A stretch of DNA of 64,000 bases, taken from assembly GCA_023622945.1 (NCBI GenBank), contig JAMNYG010000171.1:1-64000 (forward strand). Direction: 5' to 3'. Below the pieces are notes generated by a model. That model was not told the origin of the DNA, did no database searches, and worked only from the letters and a program-made list of their open reading frames with translations. This document shows, in pieces, positions 50,741 through 59,775 of the stretch. Origin of the DNA: Bacillota bacterium (GTDB lineage Bacteria; Bacillota; Clostridia; Acetivibrionales; JAMNYG01). The position numbers and the translations under genes were made by a program. The number at the start of each line of letters is the position of its first letter. The stretch's first letter is position 1.

Positions 50741-52081
50741 ATGTCAATCAGGCTGCGTAAAATATTCGGGGCAGTGGTTTATAATATAAAGCAAGCTGTA
50801 AGCAATAAGGAAGAACTGGCGACAAACCGCAGAAATATTATTCTCTCAAATATTTCTTCCGGTATAAGCGGAAATCTCATCGGAGGAAACTTTCTGACCG
50901 GTTTTCTTCTGCTGCTGAATGCGGATGACGCATTTATGGGCATGCTGACTATGGTCGGATTTGCCGGCAACCTGCTTCAGGTGCTTTCACCTCTTCTTAT
51001 GGAAAGATTTAATGAACGAAAGAGGCTGCTGATTGCTGCCAGGGCTACCATTCATTTCCTTAATATCGTTGTTGTCGGCTTGATCCCTTTCCTGAGATAT
51101 GACAATTCCCTGAAACTCATGATGATAATGGTAATAATCCTGTTGGTGAATATTATTAATGCAGTTACCGCTCCGGGATTTGCGGTATGGCATATTAAAA
51201 GCATACCTCAAAATGCCAGGGCTAAATTCTTTTCGGTTCAAAGCGCCCTTAACGGTATGGTGATATATGTACTTATCCTTGCTGCCAGCAAGGTGGCGGA
51301 TACCATGAAAGAATCGGGACACGAGATGCGTGGGCTGCTTATTCTGAGAGCTGCGGCAGTTATTTTTAGCATTATAGATATATTCTTCCTTTTCAGAATA
51401 AAGGAATACCCTAATCCCAGGAGCGAATCGCCTGTAAACCTGTTAAGCGTATTGGTCAGCCCTTTTAAAGAGAGGAGATACCTTGTGACGGTGGCGGTAG
51501 CATGTCTGTGGAACATATCTGCCAATCTGCCCGGACCTTATTACACCGTATATCTCCTGAAGGATTTGGATGTCAAATATTCATACCTTAACCTTATAGC
51601 CATGACTAACATTCCGGTACTGATTTTTCTAACACCGCTATGGAGCAGATTTCTTCAGCGCATATCATGGTTTAAGGGCTTGTATGTCTCCATGGCTGTT
51701 TACCTCATACACTATATCGGGTTATGCTTTGTTAATGAAAGCACTATGTTTTTATACCCTGTTTTTGCGGTTTTCAGCTTTATAATAGCACCGGGTATAA
51801 ACATTTCAATGGCCAGCATACCCTATGTAAACATTCCTGAAAAAAACCAGACCAATTATATCGGGTTTTACTCAACCATGAATAACCTGGCCGCCCTGAT
51901 ATCGGTTGCCATAGGGAAAGAGTTTATCAGGATCACGGAGGGAAATAACCTCAAATTATTAGGTGTAACCCTGCAAAACAAGCAATATATCCTGCTTCTT
52001 ACGGCAATGGTTATGGCTGCAGCCGTAGTACTTATATTCATATTCGACAAAGCGTTGCATAAAAAGGAAAATGAGGAATGA
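50741..52081 (+). CDS. Major facilitator superfamily transporter
   Basis: The protein has 446 residues from ATG 50741. About 12 membrane helices are seen, with the central cytoplasmic loop around residues 220-250. MFS loop signatures are weak (ERFNERKRLLIAARA after helix 2). It resembles a group of clostridial MFS proteins of unknown substrate. It stands 156 bp upstream of a dehydrogenase and a hydrolase, which could process an imported or exported compound. Confidence 0.8.
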   Translation: MSIRLRKIFGAVVYNIKQAVSNKEELATNRRNIILSNISSGISGNLIGGNFLTGFLLLLNADDAFMGMLTMVGFAGNLLQVLSPLLMERFNERKRLLIAARATIHFLNIVVVGLIPFLRYDNSLKLMMIMVIILLVNIINAVTAPGFAVWHIKSIPQNARAKFFSVQSALNGMVIYVLILAASKVADTMKESGHEMRGLLILRAAAVIFSIIDIFFLFRIKEYPNPRSESPVNLLSVLVSPFKERRYLVTVAVACLWNISANLPGPYYTVYLLKDLDVKYSYLNLIAMTNIPVLIFLTPLWSRFLQRISWFKGLYVSMAVYLIHYIGLCFVNESTMFLYPVFAVFSFIIAPGINISMASIPYVNIPEKNQTNYIGFYSTMNNLAALISVAIGKEFIRITEGNNLKLLGVTLQNKQYILLLTAMVMAAAVVLIFIFDKALHKKENEE

Positions 52082-52237
52082 ACCGGATTTACGTAAATTT
52101 TCTGCATGAATTCCCCTGACAATATTGAAATAACTGAAAATAAGATATAGAATTGCCTTGTATAGGTATATTCTCCAGTGCTATAAATAATTGGCATGAA
52201 ATGATATAATTCTTATAAACAAACGGGGGAATTTCAG

Positions 52238-53287
52238 ATGCGTAAAGACCGGAAACTTTCCATCGGTATCATTGGCACCGGAGGAATAGCAAATCAGGCT
52301 CATCTCCCCAGCCTGAGGGATATGGATAATGTTGAACTGGCTGCAATTTGCAGCATAGACAGAAAAAGTGCCGAGGAAACGGCAAAGAAGTTTTCCGTCC
52401 CGCATGTTTATACGTTATACGGGGAGATGTTGGAAAAAGAAGAACTGGACGCGGTGTTTGCGTTGGTTCCGCCCGATCAGATTTTCAGATGTGCTATGGA
52501 CTGCCTCAGTGCGGGGGTGGATGTGTTTATTGAAAAACCACCGGGAATTACATTGTTTCAAGCCGAAGCACTTCTTAAAAAATCACAGGAAGTTAACAGG
52601 ATATTGCACATAGGCTTCAACAGAAGGTATATACCGCTTATTCGTCACGTATTGAAAATTATGAAAGAGTCAACCAGGATTACCCAGGTGGAAGGGTGTT
52701 TCTACAAATACGGCTCGGCAGAGTTTTATGGAGGCTGCGCAAGTGCCCTCGAATGTGATGTCATTCATGTCATTGATCTTGTGAGATGGATAGCTGGTGG
52801 AGAACCTGTTGCTGCAGCTACCGTAGAAGGCAGGGAAAACAGTGTTGTACCGAATATGTGGAGCTCTGTGGTCCGCTTCGATAATAACGTTACGGGAATA
52901 ATAAAGGCCAACTATCAAACCGGTGGACGGGTACACAGGTTTGAAATCCACGGTCCGGGCGTCAGCGCTTTTATCAATATGGGATTTGGTACTTTTGATT
53001 GTGAGGCGGATATACTTTTTTATGATGAGTTAACCTGCAAAAAGGTTGCTGAGGCCAATGAAGGCGACCATCTGGTTTCCATGCCTCAGGAAGGCAGCAG
53101 GAGGCTGATACACATTGATGGCATGAAACTGGCAGGCAGTACCGATTTTTATAAGTATTACGGCTTTTATCAGGAGGACAGGGAATTCATTGAATGCGTA
53201 GCAAACCACAAACGCCCTCTTACGGATATTTCTGAAGCAGTCAAAACCATGCGGTTTATTGACTTGTTAAATGCCAGCCGCATTTAG
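52238..53287 (+). CDS. Gfo/Idh/MocA family oxidoreductase
   Basis: The protein has 349 residues from ATG 52238 behind ACGGGGGA. The N-terminal Rossmann fold begins GIIGTGGIANQAHLPSL, and the catalytic-Lys motif EKPPG lies at about residue 98. The C-terminal alpha/beta domain closes the dimer interface. Such enzymes oxidise or reduce sugars and inositols with NAD(P). The product gene list and the following hydrolase do not reveal the substrate. Confidence 0.9.
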   Translation: MRKDRKLSIGIIGTGGIANQAHLPSLRDMDNVELAAICSIDRKSAEETAKKFSVPHVYTLYGEMLEKEELDAVFALVPPDQIFRCAMDCLSAGVDVFIEKPPGITLFQAEALLKKSQEVNRILHIGFNRRYIPLIRHVLKIMKESTRITQVEGCFYKYGSAEFYGGCASALECDVIHVIDLVRWIAGGEPVAAATVEGRENSVVPNMWSSVVRFDNNVTGIIKANYQTGGRVHRFEIHGPGVSAFINMGFGTFDCEADILFYDELTCKKVAEANEGDHLVSMPQEGSRRLIHIDGMKLAGSTDFYKYYGFYQEDREFIECVANHKRPLTDISEAVKTMRFIDLLNASRI

Positions 53288-53302
53288 AGAGGAGAATGCA
53301 TA

Positions 53303-54082
53303 ATGTTAAGTGTTGAGAACAATAGCCGATGCACTGACAATAATAACCGCTGCATAAGCCTGAAGCTGAAAACCCAATACCTGGCGCGGGACAAAAATGG
53401 CTATAATGTCTGGAACCAGGTGATAAGGGAAGAGAAATGGAAGACGGACCAAACGGCACTGATATTATGTGATGTATGGGACAAGCATTGGTCAAGAGGA
53501 GCTGATGAGAGGCTTATCCCTATGCTTCCTGCAATGAATGAGCTGACTGAATATCTGAGGGGAAAAGGGGTGCAGATAGTGCACGCACCTTCCGATACGA
53601 TGGGGTTTTATTCCAATCATCCGGCAAGGCTAAGGATATTGGAGTATCCCGTTGTAGATGTTCCCGAGGTGGTTGAACGCCCCGATTATCCTCTGCCGGT
53701 GGATGCTTCCGACCAGGGTTCGGATACCGATGATAAACCTTATATTGCATGGACATGCCAGCATCCCATGATATATATCGATGAAGAGCGCGACGTGATT
53801 TCAGATAAGGGATCGGAAATATTCAGCTTCTTCCATCATAAAGGCATAAAAAATGTTTTAATAATGGGCGTCCACACAAACATGTGTATTCTGCACAGAA
53901 CATTTGCCATTAAAGCCATGGTAAGGCGGGGTTTCAACCCGGTTCTTGTGAGAGATCTGACCGACAGCATGTATAACCCCGCAAGACCTCCGTATGTGAG
54001 CCATGAGGAAGGAACCAGGCTGGTCATCGAATATATTGAGAAGTTCTGGTGTCCTACCGTGCTTTCAAAGGATATAAAATAG
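53303..54082 (+). CDS. Cysteine hydrolase, isochorismatase family
   Basis: The protein has 259 residues from ATG 53303, 15 bp after the dehydrogenase with GAGAGGAG between. The catalytic triad regions are present: Asp in LILCDVWDKHW, a Lys in the middle and Cys in GVHTNMCILHRTF. Nicotinamidase, ureidoacrylate and isochorismate hydrolases share this fold. The unusually long N-terminal extension (about 40 residues) and the extended loop DASDQGSDTDDKP are not typical of nicotinamidase. It probably forms an operon with the dehydrogenase. Confidence 0.85.
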   Translation: MLSVENNSRCTDNNNRCISLKLKTQYLARDKNGYNVWNQVIREEKWKTDQTALILCDVWDKHWSRGADERLIPMLPAMNELTEYLRGKGVQIVHAPSDTMGFYSNHPARLRILEYPVVDVPEVVERPDYPLPVDASDQGSDTDDKPYIAWTCQHPMIYIDEERDVISDKGSEIFSFFHHKGIKNVLIMGVHTNMCILHRTFAIKAMVRRGFNPVLVRDLTDSMYNPARPPYVSHEEGTRLVIEYIEKFWCPTVLSKDIK

Positions 54083-54152
54083 TCTCATATCAATTATTAA
54101 TTCAATGTTTCAGTTGAATACTCAATTCAATTTTCTGTGCCTTGGTCGGGTT

Positions 54153-54195
54153 AACCCTATTCCTTGACAGGGTTAGGCCCTTTCAGGGCTTTTGT
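54153..54195 (+). terminator. Tandem terminators after the hydrolase gene
   Basis: AACCCT-N10-AGGGTT (54153-54174) is followed by GCCCT-TTC-AGGGC (54177-54189) and TTTTG. Confidence 0.7.
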
Positions 54196-54202
54196 TTAAG
54201 AT

Positions 54203-54494
54203 ATTTTTATCTGGGGACCTTTTATCCAGGAGTTTTTCTGTTTGATAACTTTTTCTGCTCGATATTTTCAGTTTGATGTATATTCTTTTGATATCTTTAG
54301 TTGTCTGATGTCTTATCTGTTTAATATTTTCTGCCTGATACTTTATCTGTTTAATTGCCTTCTGCTGATGTTTTTTGATTAATAGTTTTCTTTCTGATTT
54401 TTTTCTGCTTAATGGTTTTCTTCCTGATCTCTTTTCTGAATAATGGTTTTCTGTCTGATTTTTTCTGCTCTTAAGTTTTTCTGGATATTTGTCT
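54203..54494. repeat. About 290-bp degenerate 15-bp tandem array
   Basis: About 17-18 units of TTTTCTGYYTGATAN type, mostly 15-16 bp with a few longer ones. The plus strand is T-rich and almost free of A-runs. On the minus strand the multiple-of-three period keeps a spurious 134-codon frame open. It is the largest feature in the 680-bp spacer 54083-54762; the remainder shows only the terminators. Confidence 0.75.
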
Positions 54495-54762
54495 TTCCGG
54501 GACAAGCATTTACCGGGCAATGCACTTAGCAAATAATGCTTTCCACGGGTATATATGAATTTAATTAACACCGGCACATATGAATCTGATTAACGCTGGT
54601 AGTATACCTGAAACCCAAGGTAATGGTCCGGTATAAGCAACATAAACAAATAATTGGAATTAACAATAAATGTATTTGAATATTAACACCTGTATCATGC
54701 AGGTTGAATATTCCTGAATATACTTTTATTAAAAGAGAAAACAGTATGAAAGGGGTATGGCA

Positions 54763-56958
54763 ATGCGAAAAAGAGCTATATCAATCATTCTTATAATTGC
54801 TTTGGCCTTTCCGTTTGTTCCCGGCATGTTTAATACTGCCAAAGCAGAGGATACCTCCTATGCGCCGAAAGTTCCTGCAAGCCTTCCTCAGCCGGCCAAG
54901 GGGCAAAGCGTGTATGACCCTCAGTTCGGGAACACGAGAATCATACGCCTTACCGACAGAAGTGACGGACCAAATGGCTGTGTGGTACCGTATTCCTACT
55001 GGCCCATTTTCAATTGCAACTCCACAAAATACTGGATTGCAGATCCCACAAACGGTCAGCTGAGGCTTTATAACTTTGACCCGGATACATATACTTCCAC
55101 ATACGTAGGACCGCTTAATACAGGTCTGGACTGGCAGGGATTGATATGGTCATACGATGATCCCAATATCCTATATGGATTGAGAGGTTATTATGCAGGC
55201 GGAAACAACCAGCTCTGTGCATACAATGTAGCTACAGGGCAGCTTACCGTAATACATGACTTCACAGCTTCAGGCGATCTGCCTAAAGGCAACCCTCTCC
55301 AGCTGTCCAAAGCCCGCGAAAACGACCGTTATTTCTCATTTCACTGGAAAGCTAACGATAACAGTGCTCCCAGGTATGCAGTCGTATATGACAGGCAGCT
55401 GAACAGAACCTATCTGTTTGATGCCTCAGATCCCAATAACCAGGTTTCATACCTTGATGAGTGCAGGTTGGATAGAGACGGGACCAAACTTGTCATAGTT
55501 ACCGGAGCTGAATTCCATATATGGGACTATGTCAATGATACACAGGAAATTGTATATGCAAACTTTACCGATCATGCAGGCGGGCATTACAATGTAGGTA
55601 ATGGATGGATGGCAAACATGGATATCTATTCTACAGGTAACGGGAACCGCACTCTGAAGCGCTGGCTGTCCTCTCCGAAACAATGGATTGAATTATTTGA
55701 CTCGGGAAGGTTTGCAAATCCGCCGTATTCCGTAATAGAATGGAACGTCGACCATCATTATTCCATTGAGGGACCCAATGATGACTGGATGTGTATTTCA
55801 TCAAGGTGTCTGGCCGGAGCAGACTACACAAAACCATTCCAGAACGAAATATGGCTGGTTAAGACCGACGGATCCGGTCAGGTCAAGAGATTGGCTCACC
55901 ACAGAAGCTCAATGGCAGACTATTGGAGAAGTCCTTTTGCACAGATTTCTCCGGACGGGAGATTCATAGCCTTCAATTCAGACTGGAATAACCCAAACCA
56001 GCCTCAGGATATATATATAATACCGCTTGATGACTCAATTTGGGGCGGTTCATCTCCTACACCCACACCTACGCCTACACCTTCGCCGGGCGGAGTGTTT
56101 AATGATAATGAGACGGGTACGGGCAACAACCAGATAGAGTATGTGGGGAACTGGATCTACAGGACAGATTTTACAAGCGGACCTTACCAGCTGGACCTTC
56201 ACGAACACAAGAACAGAAATGCTACCGATTATGCGCTTATACGTTTCTATGGTACAGGTATCAAAATATATTCTCTTTTGGACAGTTGGAACGGTATATG
56301 CGCCATTTCTGTGGACGGCGGTACCGAAACGCTGGTAGACACGTATAGCAGCACTTTACAGTGGCAGTCGCTGATATACACCAGGACGGGATTGCCGGAG
56401 GGGAACCACACCGTCAAGATAAAAATGACCAATACAAAAAATCCAAACTCATATGACTATTGCATTTTTATTGACAAATTTGAGGTGATAGCTTCAACAT
56501 CGTCACCTTCCCCGACGCCGACACCGACACCTACACCTATGCCCATAATTGTAAATAACAATACAACCGGTACAGGAAACAACCAGTTTGAATACGGACC
56601 TACCCAGTGGTCATGGTCCTATGATAACTCCAGTTGGTGTTCCGGTGCCTATCAGAGCGACCTGCATGGAAGCCAGCAGACCGACGCATATGCAAGGATC
56701 AGATTTAATGGTACGCAGATAAAGCTGTATGGTGTAAAGGGAAGTTGGTTTGGAAAAATGGGAGTAAAAATTGATTCGGGTGCTGAAACCATCATAGATT
56801 GTTATGAAAACACTCAGGAACAGATGCAGGTTCTGCTTTATACAAGCCCGGTGCTTCCTCCGGGACAACACACTCTGACCATACGTTCAACAGGAACCAA
56901 GAATCCCAACTCGTACGGAATGTGGGTATACGTCGATAAAGTTGAAATACAGCCATGA
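54763..56958 (+). CDS. Secreted beta-propeller protein with two C-terminal binding-like modules
   Basis: ATG 54763 is seven bases after AAAGGGG, giving 731 residues; ATG 54757 is too close. A signal peptide covers about residues 1-27. Residues 35-425 look like a beta-propeller of PD40/TolB type (RIIRLTDRSDGPNG, KTDGSGQVKRLAHHRS, SPDGRFIAFNSDW). A PTPTPTPTP linker (about 430-443) leads to module A (444-578), then a second Pro-Thr linker and module B (592-731). The modules are homologous (TGTGNNQ-EY, KNPNSY-x-VDK) and look like jelly-roll carbohydrate-binding domains, but I cannot name a family. It may be a lyase or binding protein for a polysaccharide; catalytic residues are not identifiable. 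Confidence 0.78.
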   Translation: MRKRAISIILIIALAFPFVPGMFNTAKAEDTSYAPKVPASLPQPAKGQSVYDPQFGNTRIIRLTDRSDGPNGCVVPYSYWPIFNCNSTKYWIADPTNGQLRLYNFDPDTYTSTYVGPLNTGLDWQGLIWSYDDPNILYGLRGYYAGGNNQLCAYNVATGQLTVIHDFTASGDLPKGNPLQLSKARENDRYFSFHWKANDNSAPRYAVVYDRQLNRTYLFDASDPNNQVSYLDECRLDRDGTKLVIVTGAEFHIWDYVNDTQEIVYANFTDHAGGHYNVGNGWMANMDIYSTGNGNRTLKRWLSSPKQWIELFDSGRFANPPYSVIEWNVDHHYSIEGPNDDWMCISSRCLAGADYTKPFQNEIWLVKTDGSGQVKRLAHHRSSMADYWRSPFAQISPDGRFIAFNSDWNNPNQPQDIYIIPLDDSIWGGSSPTPTPTPTPSPGGVFNDNETGTGNNQIEYVGNWIYRTDFTSGPYQLDLHEHKNRNATDYALIRFYGTGIKIYSLLDSWNGICAISVDGGTETLVDTYSSTLQWQSLIYTRTGLPEGNHTVKIKMTNTKNPNSYDYCIFIDKFEVIASTSSPSPTPTPTPTPMPIIVNNNTTGTGNNQFEYGPTQWSWSYDNSSWCSGAYQSDLHGSQQTDAYARIRFNGTQIKLYGVKGSWFGKMGVKIDSGAETIIDCYENTQEQMQVLLYTSPVLPPGQHTLTIRSTGTKNPNSYGMWVYVDKVEIQP

Positions 56959-57029
56959 ATAAAGTATAAATTCAGCCCTGAACAGAGTATAAATACGACC
57001 GTGAATAAAGCAGAAATACAACATTAACC
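56938..57029. repeat. 23-bp tandem array, four units, seeded in the CDS 3' end
   Basis: Units start at 56938, 56961, 56984 and 57007, all exactly 23 bp, with consensus AAAGTATAAATACAGCCGTG AAT. The first unit is the last seven codons plus the TGA stop of the propeller gene. A weaker fifth unit (AAAATAGAAAAATACG) follows. Confidence 0.9.
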
Positions 57030-57065
57030 AAAATAGAAAAATACGTAGGTATAAACCCTTGAGAA

Positions 57066-57097
57066 GAAAGGTGCTGGTTCAGACCCCAGCACCTTTC
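57066..57097. terminator. Bidirectional terminator between convergent genes
   Basis: GAAAGGTGCTGG-TTCAGACC-CCAGCACCTTTC is a 12-bp perfect stem serving the propeller gene and the minus-strand hydrolase. Confidence 0.85.
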
Positions 57098-57132
57098 CTG
57101 TATAAGAGAATAATATCCTGAAATGCCTTCAT

Positions 57133-59238
57133 TCAGCGGTACTGCACTTTAATGCACTCGTACATGTAAAGCTTTGGAATGTACACTTCAACATATCCTT
57201 CGAAAATTTCATATTCTGGCCTGGAATCACTGTAAAGCAGGTGCACACTTTCTACACATCTGCCTCCCGTATTAATTTTTACCCTGATGTCATAGACCGG
57301 TACGTATTCCTCACGGGTGGGGGCAGATTTTATCTTGTTGCCGTTATCGTTTATAAGATGAAGAAGTGCGTAATCCCGGTATTCGGTCATATTGGCAACA
57401 ATGCCTCTGCTGCCTTCAATCTCATATGGAATGTCCTTACCTGCCAACCAACGGAATATATTATCGTAAAGCTTCCTGATTGCTGCATACCTTGATGTCC
57501 TGTAAAGGGCTTCCAGGCTTTGAGGCATAAAGACCACAGTACCTTTGCCATACTTTCTTACTATGATGGCAGGCGAGACGTCTATATCATGGTCTATGCC
57601 GGATGTAACCGCAACAACTTCATCATGGTTATGGGCCTTTACCGTAAGGAACTGCATATCCTGTGGAATGAACTGTCCGATTCTGAAACCCTCGGTGACC
57701 GGATGGGATTTAAGTATTTTCACATAGCACTGACCGCGGAAACGGATATCCCTATTTTCCGTCAGGTCTGCTCCGAAAAGGTCGGCAAGACCGAAGTTGT
57801 CACGCCTGTTTCCTTTTTCGTCATAAAGGGAGGTCATAAAGGTAGCTACCAAATTGCCTCCCTTTCGGACATAATCGCGAACCCTGTCCATGTCATCCTC
57901 GCTCATACAGGCTACATTGGGGAGGAAAACCGCCTTGTACTCCGAGAGATCGGCAGGGCTCAGGGTTGTATTGTAGAACGGCTCTACCTGGTGGAAATTG
58001 TCTTTCAGGACATTGAAGCCACCGTAGAAAAACAGCCTGTATTTCTGGCATTTTTCTATACTGTCCTTGAACCACCAGTCAGATGTGTCTCCTGAAACCC
58101 ACATGCCTATGAATTTTTTATTCCTGACTTTCTCCAAAACTTTCTCATTTTTTTCTATGTATCCGTAAATATCCTTAAGGTACCCGATGGTATCATTCTG
58201 CCGGTATATCCTGCTTATTGCGTAATAAATGGGAGCTCCGTTGCCTGCAATGACGGTAAAACCTTCGTTTTTTATTTCTTCCCCCTCTACCGGTATTCCC
58301 ATGCAGTCGGCGCCTATGAACATATCATCATCGATCAGGTGCTGGTGCTGCGTGAGATTTATTCCGCTTATATAGCTCCATATATATTTGCCCGTGGAAC
58401 GTCCCAGCATGATGTGCAAAAGTTTTTCCTGCACGGTATGTACGCCCTCGAACATAAATCCGTCCAGGACCTTGAAACGGTCATTTCCCCAATACCTGGA
58501 ATGGAACCATCCGCAGTTGTTGAAAAGGTGGGGTATGTCCTTTTTCTTTATGATGGCATTCAATTCTTTCATCAGGCCTTCCTTAACCTCATAATTGAGC
58601 CAATGGAGATATTCTCTGTTGTCAGGGTCATCCCAGTCCCGATGCCCTTTGTTGGATGGAATGCTTTTTCCGGTCTTTTTGAAATAGATCTCCCTGCACT
58701 CAGGACAATGGCAGTATATCCCTACAGAGCCCTGTTCATGGTAAGGACCGTCAAAATACATTCCGTCTATGTCATATCCGGTTACAATTTCATTTACAAT
58801 ACCCTTTATTGCTTCCCTGTACGCTTTTCTGTTCAGGCAAAGGTTATAGCTTCTGAAATATCCAAGGTGCCACCATCCCAGCCTGTTGCCGTCTTCATCA
58901 AGTTTAGCCCAGGAATTATAAGGTTCGATATCCGCATCCAGCGGAAGGAAAGGATGTCCTACCGAAACGTAAGGTATGACCTTGATTCCCCTTTTATGAC
59001 ATGCGTAAATTGTTTCCTTAAGGAGGTCCCGGCCTTTTAAATCCGGATGTACTGGGAAATAACGGGTAGGATAGTAGGCATAATATCCTATCGCAGGAAA
59101 ACGGAATATGTTGGATTTGGTTTCCTGCAAAATATCTGCTATGCGCTCTGCGTCATAATCGATGGTGGGAAACAGTGGCGGACCGTAACCTTCCAGAAGC
59201 TGTGCCCTTCCTGTTAACAACCAGTCGTACTTACCCAT
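57133..59238 (-). CDS. GHL6-type glycoside hydrolase-like protein with beta-galactosidase trimerisation-like domain
   Basis: On the minus strand, GGAGG lies eight bases before ATG 59238 (MGKYDWLLTG), giving 701 residues; the track's ATG 59265 lies upstream of that site. Residues about 25-390 form a TIM-barrel of the hypothetical glycosyl hydrolase 6 type, with the Cys pair loop CHCPECREIYF, the active-site-like DGMYFDGPYHEQG and a WSYISG strand. Residues 395-625 resemble the class I glutamine amidotransferase-like beta-galactosidase trimerisation domain (KAVFLPNVACMSEDD, VRKGGNLVATF). It has no signal peptide, so it probably acts on imported oligosaccharides. It is divergent from the LplABC-type transporter. 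Confidence 0.82.
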   Translation of the reverse strand: MGKYDWLLTGRAQLLEGYGPPLFPTIDYDAERIADILQETKSNIFRFPAIGYYAYYPTRYFPVHPDLKGRDLLKETIYACHKRGIKVIPYVSVGHPFLPLDADIEPYNSWAKLDEDGNRLGWWHLGYFRSYNLCLNRKAYREAIKGIVNEIVTGYDIDGMYFDGPYHEQGSVGIYCHCPECREIYFKKTGKSIPSNKGHRDWDDPDNREYLHWLNYEVKEGLMKELNAIIKKKDIPHLFNNCGWFHSRYWGNDRFKVLDGFMFEGVHTVQEKLLHIMLGRSTGKYIWSYISGINLTQHQHLIDDDMFIGADCMGIPVEGEEIKNEGFTVIAGNGAPIYYAISRIYRQNDTIGYLKDIYGYIEKNEKVLEKVRNKKFIGMWVSGDTSDWWFKDSIEKCQKYRLFFYGGFNVLKDNFHQVEPFYNTTLSPADLSEYKAVFLPNVACMSEDDMDRVRDYVRKGGNLVATFMTSLYDEKGNRRDNFGLADLFGADLTENRDIRFRGQCYVKILKSHPVTEGFRIGQFIPQDMQFLTVKAHNHDEVVAVTSGIDHDIDVSPAIIVRKYGKGTVVFMPQSLEALYRTSRYAAIRKLYDNIFRWLAGKDIPYEIEGSRGIVANMTEYRDYALLHLINDNGNKIKSAPTREEYVPVYDIRVKINTGGRCVESVHLLYSDSRPEYEIFEGYVEVYIPKLYMYECIKVQYR

Positions 59239-59775
59239 TTTATTATCCTCCGGATTTTTATTCATATTAACATGGCATTAGGTTTATGGATTATAACCTG
59301 TGTTATACCTGTAAGATATTGTATCACAGAATTTTTGCATGTGCAATGCCGTTATTGCCAGATATTTTAAGCAAACTTAGCATGATCACCTGAGAAAATA
59401 TTAATTTTGCTGTTGTAATTATCAACCAAATGATTTATAATAATACCACTGGTATAAAACAGGTAGTATTTAAGTAAAGTTTATGCTCTCCATCGCAAAA
59501 CATTTCGGGCAAGGATATTTCAACTGTTCATATTAACAATACTTAACGTACTGATCAAATAATTCTTTTCGGCCGGTGTAAAAACTGCGGAGGTTGCAAT
59601 TTGAAAACACTAAACTGCTTACCGGGTATTCAGGATTGCAAATGCATATTTTCGCAGGTGAAAGGGGAGTGATGATGCAAATAAGGTAAAACTTCATACC
59701 AATACATTTCGGGTTATTAAAATGATTACCAAAAGGGTTACCAAAAGCAGTATGTTTCAAGGGGGAATTTTGTTT
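59239..59775. other. Divergent spacer between the GHL6-type gene and the binding-protein gene
   Basis: No gene is seen. ACCTGT half-sites occur at 59296 and 59307 (11 bp apart, same orientation) and inverted at 59459. The dyad ATACC-ACT-GGTAT lies at 59443-59455. These are candidate binding sites for the GntR regulator encoded downstream. ORF track frames here lack ribosome sites. Confidence 0.45.

Noticed and set aside
54173-54577. Minus-strand 134-codon ORF rich in Lys, Arg, Ser and Gln
   Set aside because: It is the translation of the 15-bp repeat array and a terminator; there is no ribosome site, and the five-residue periodicity follows from the DNA repeat.
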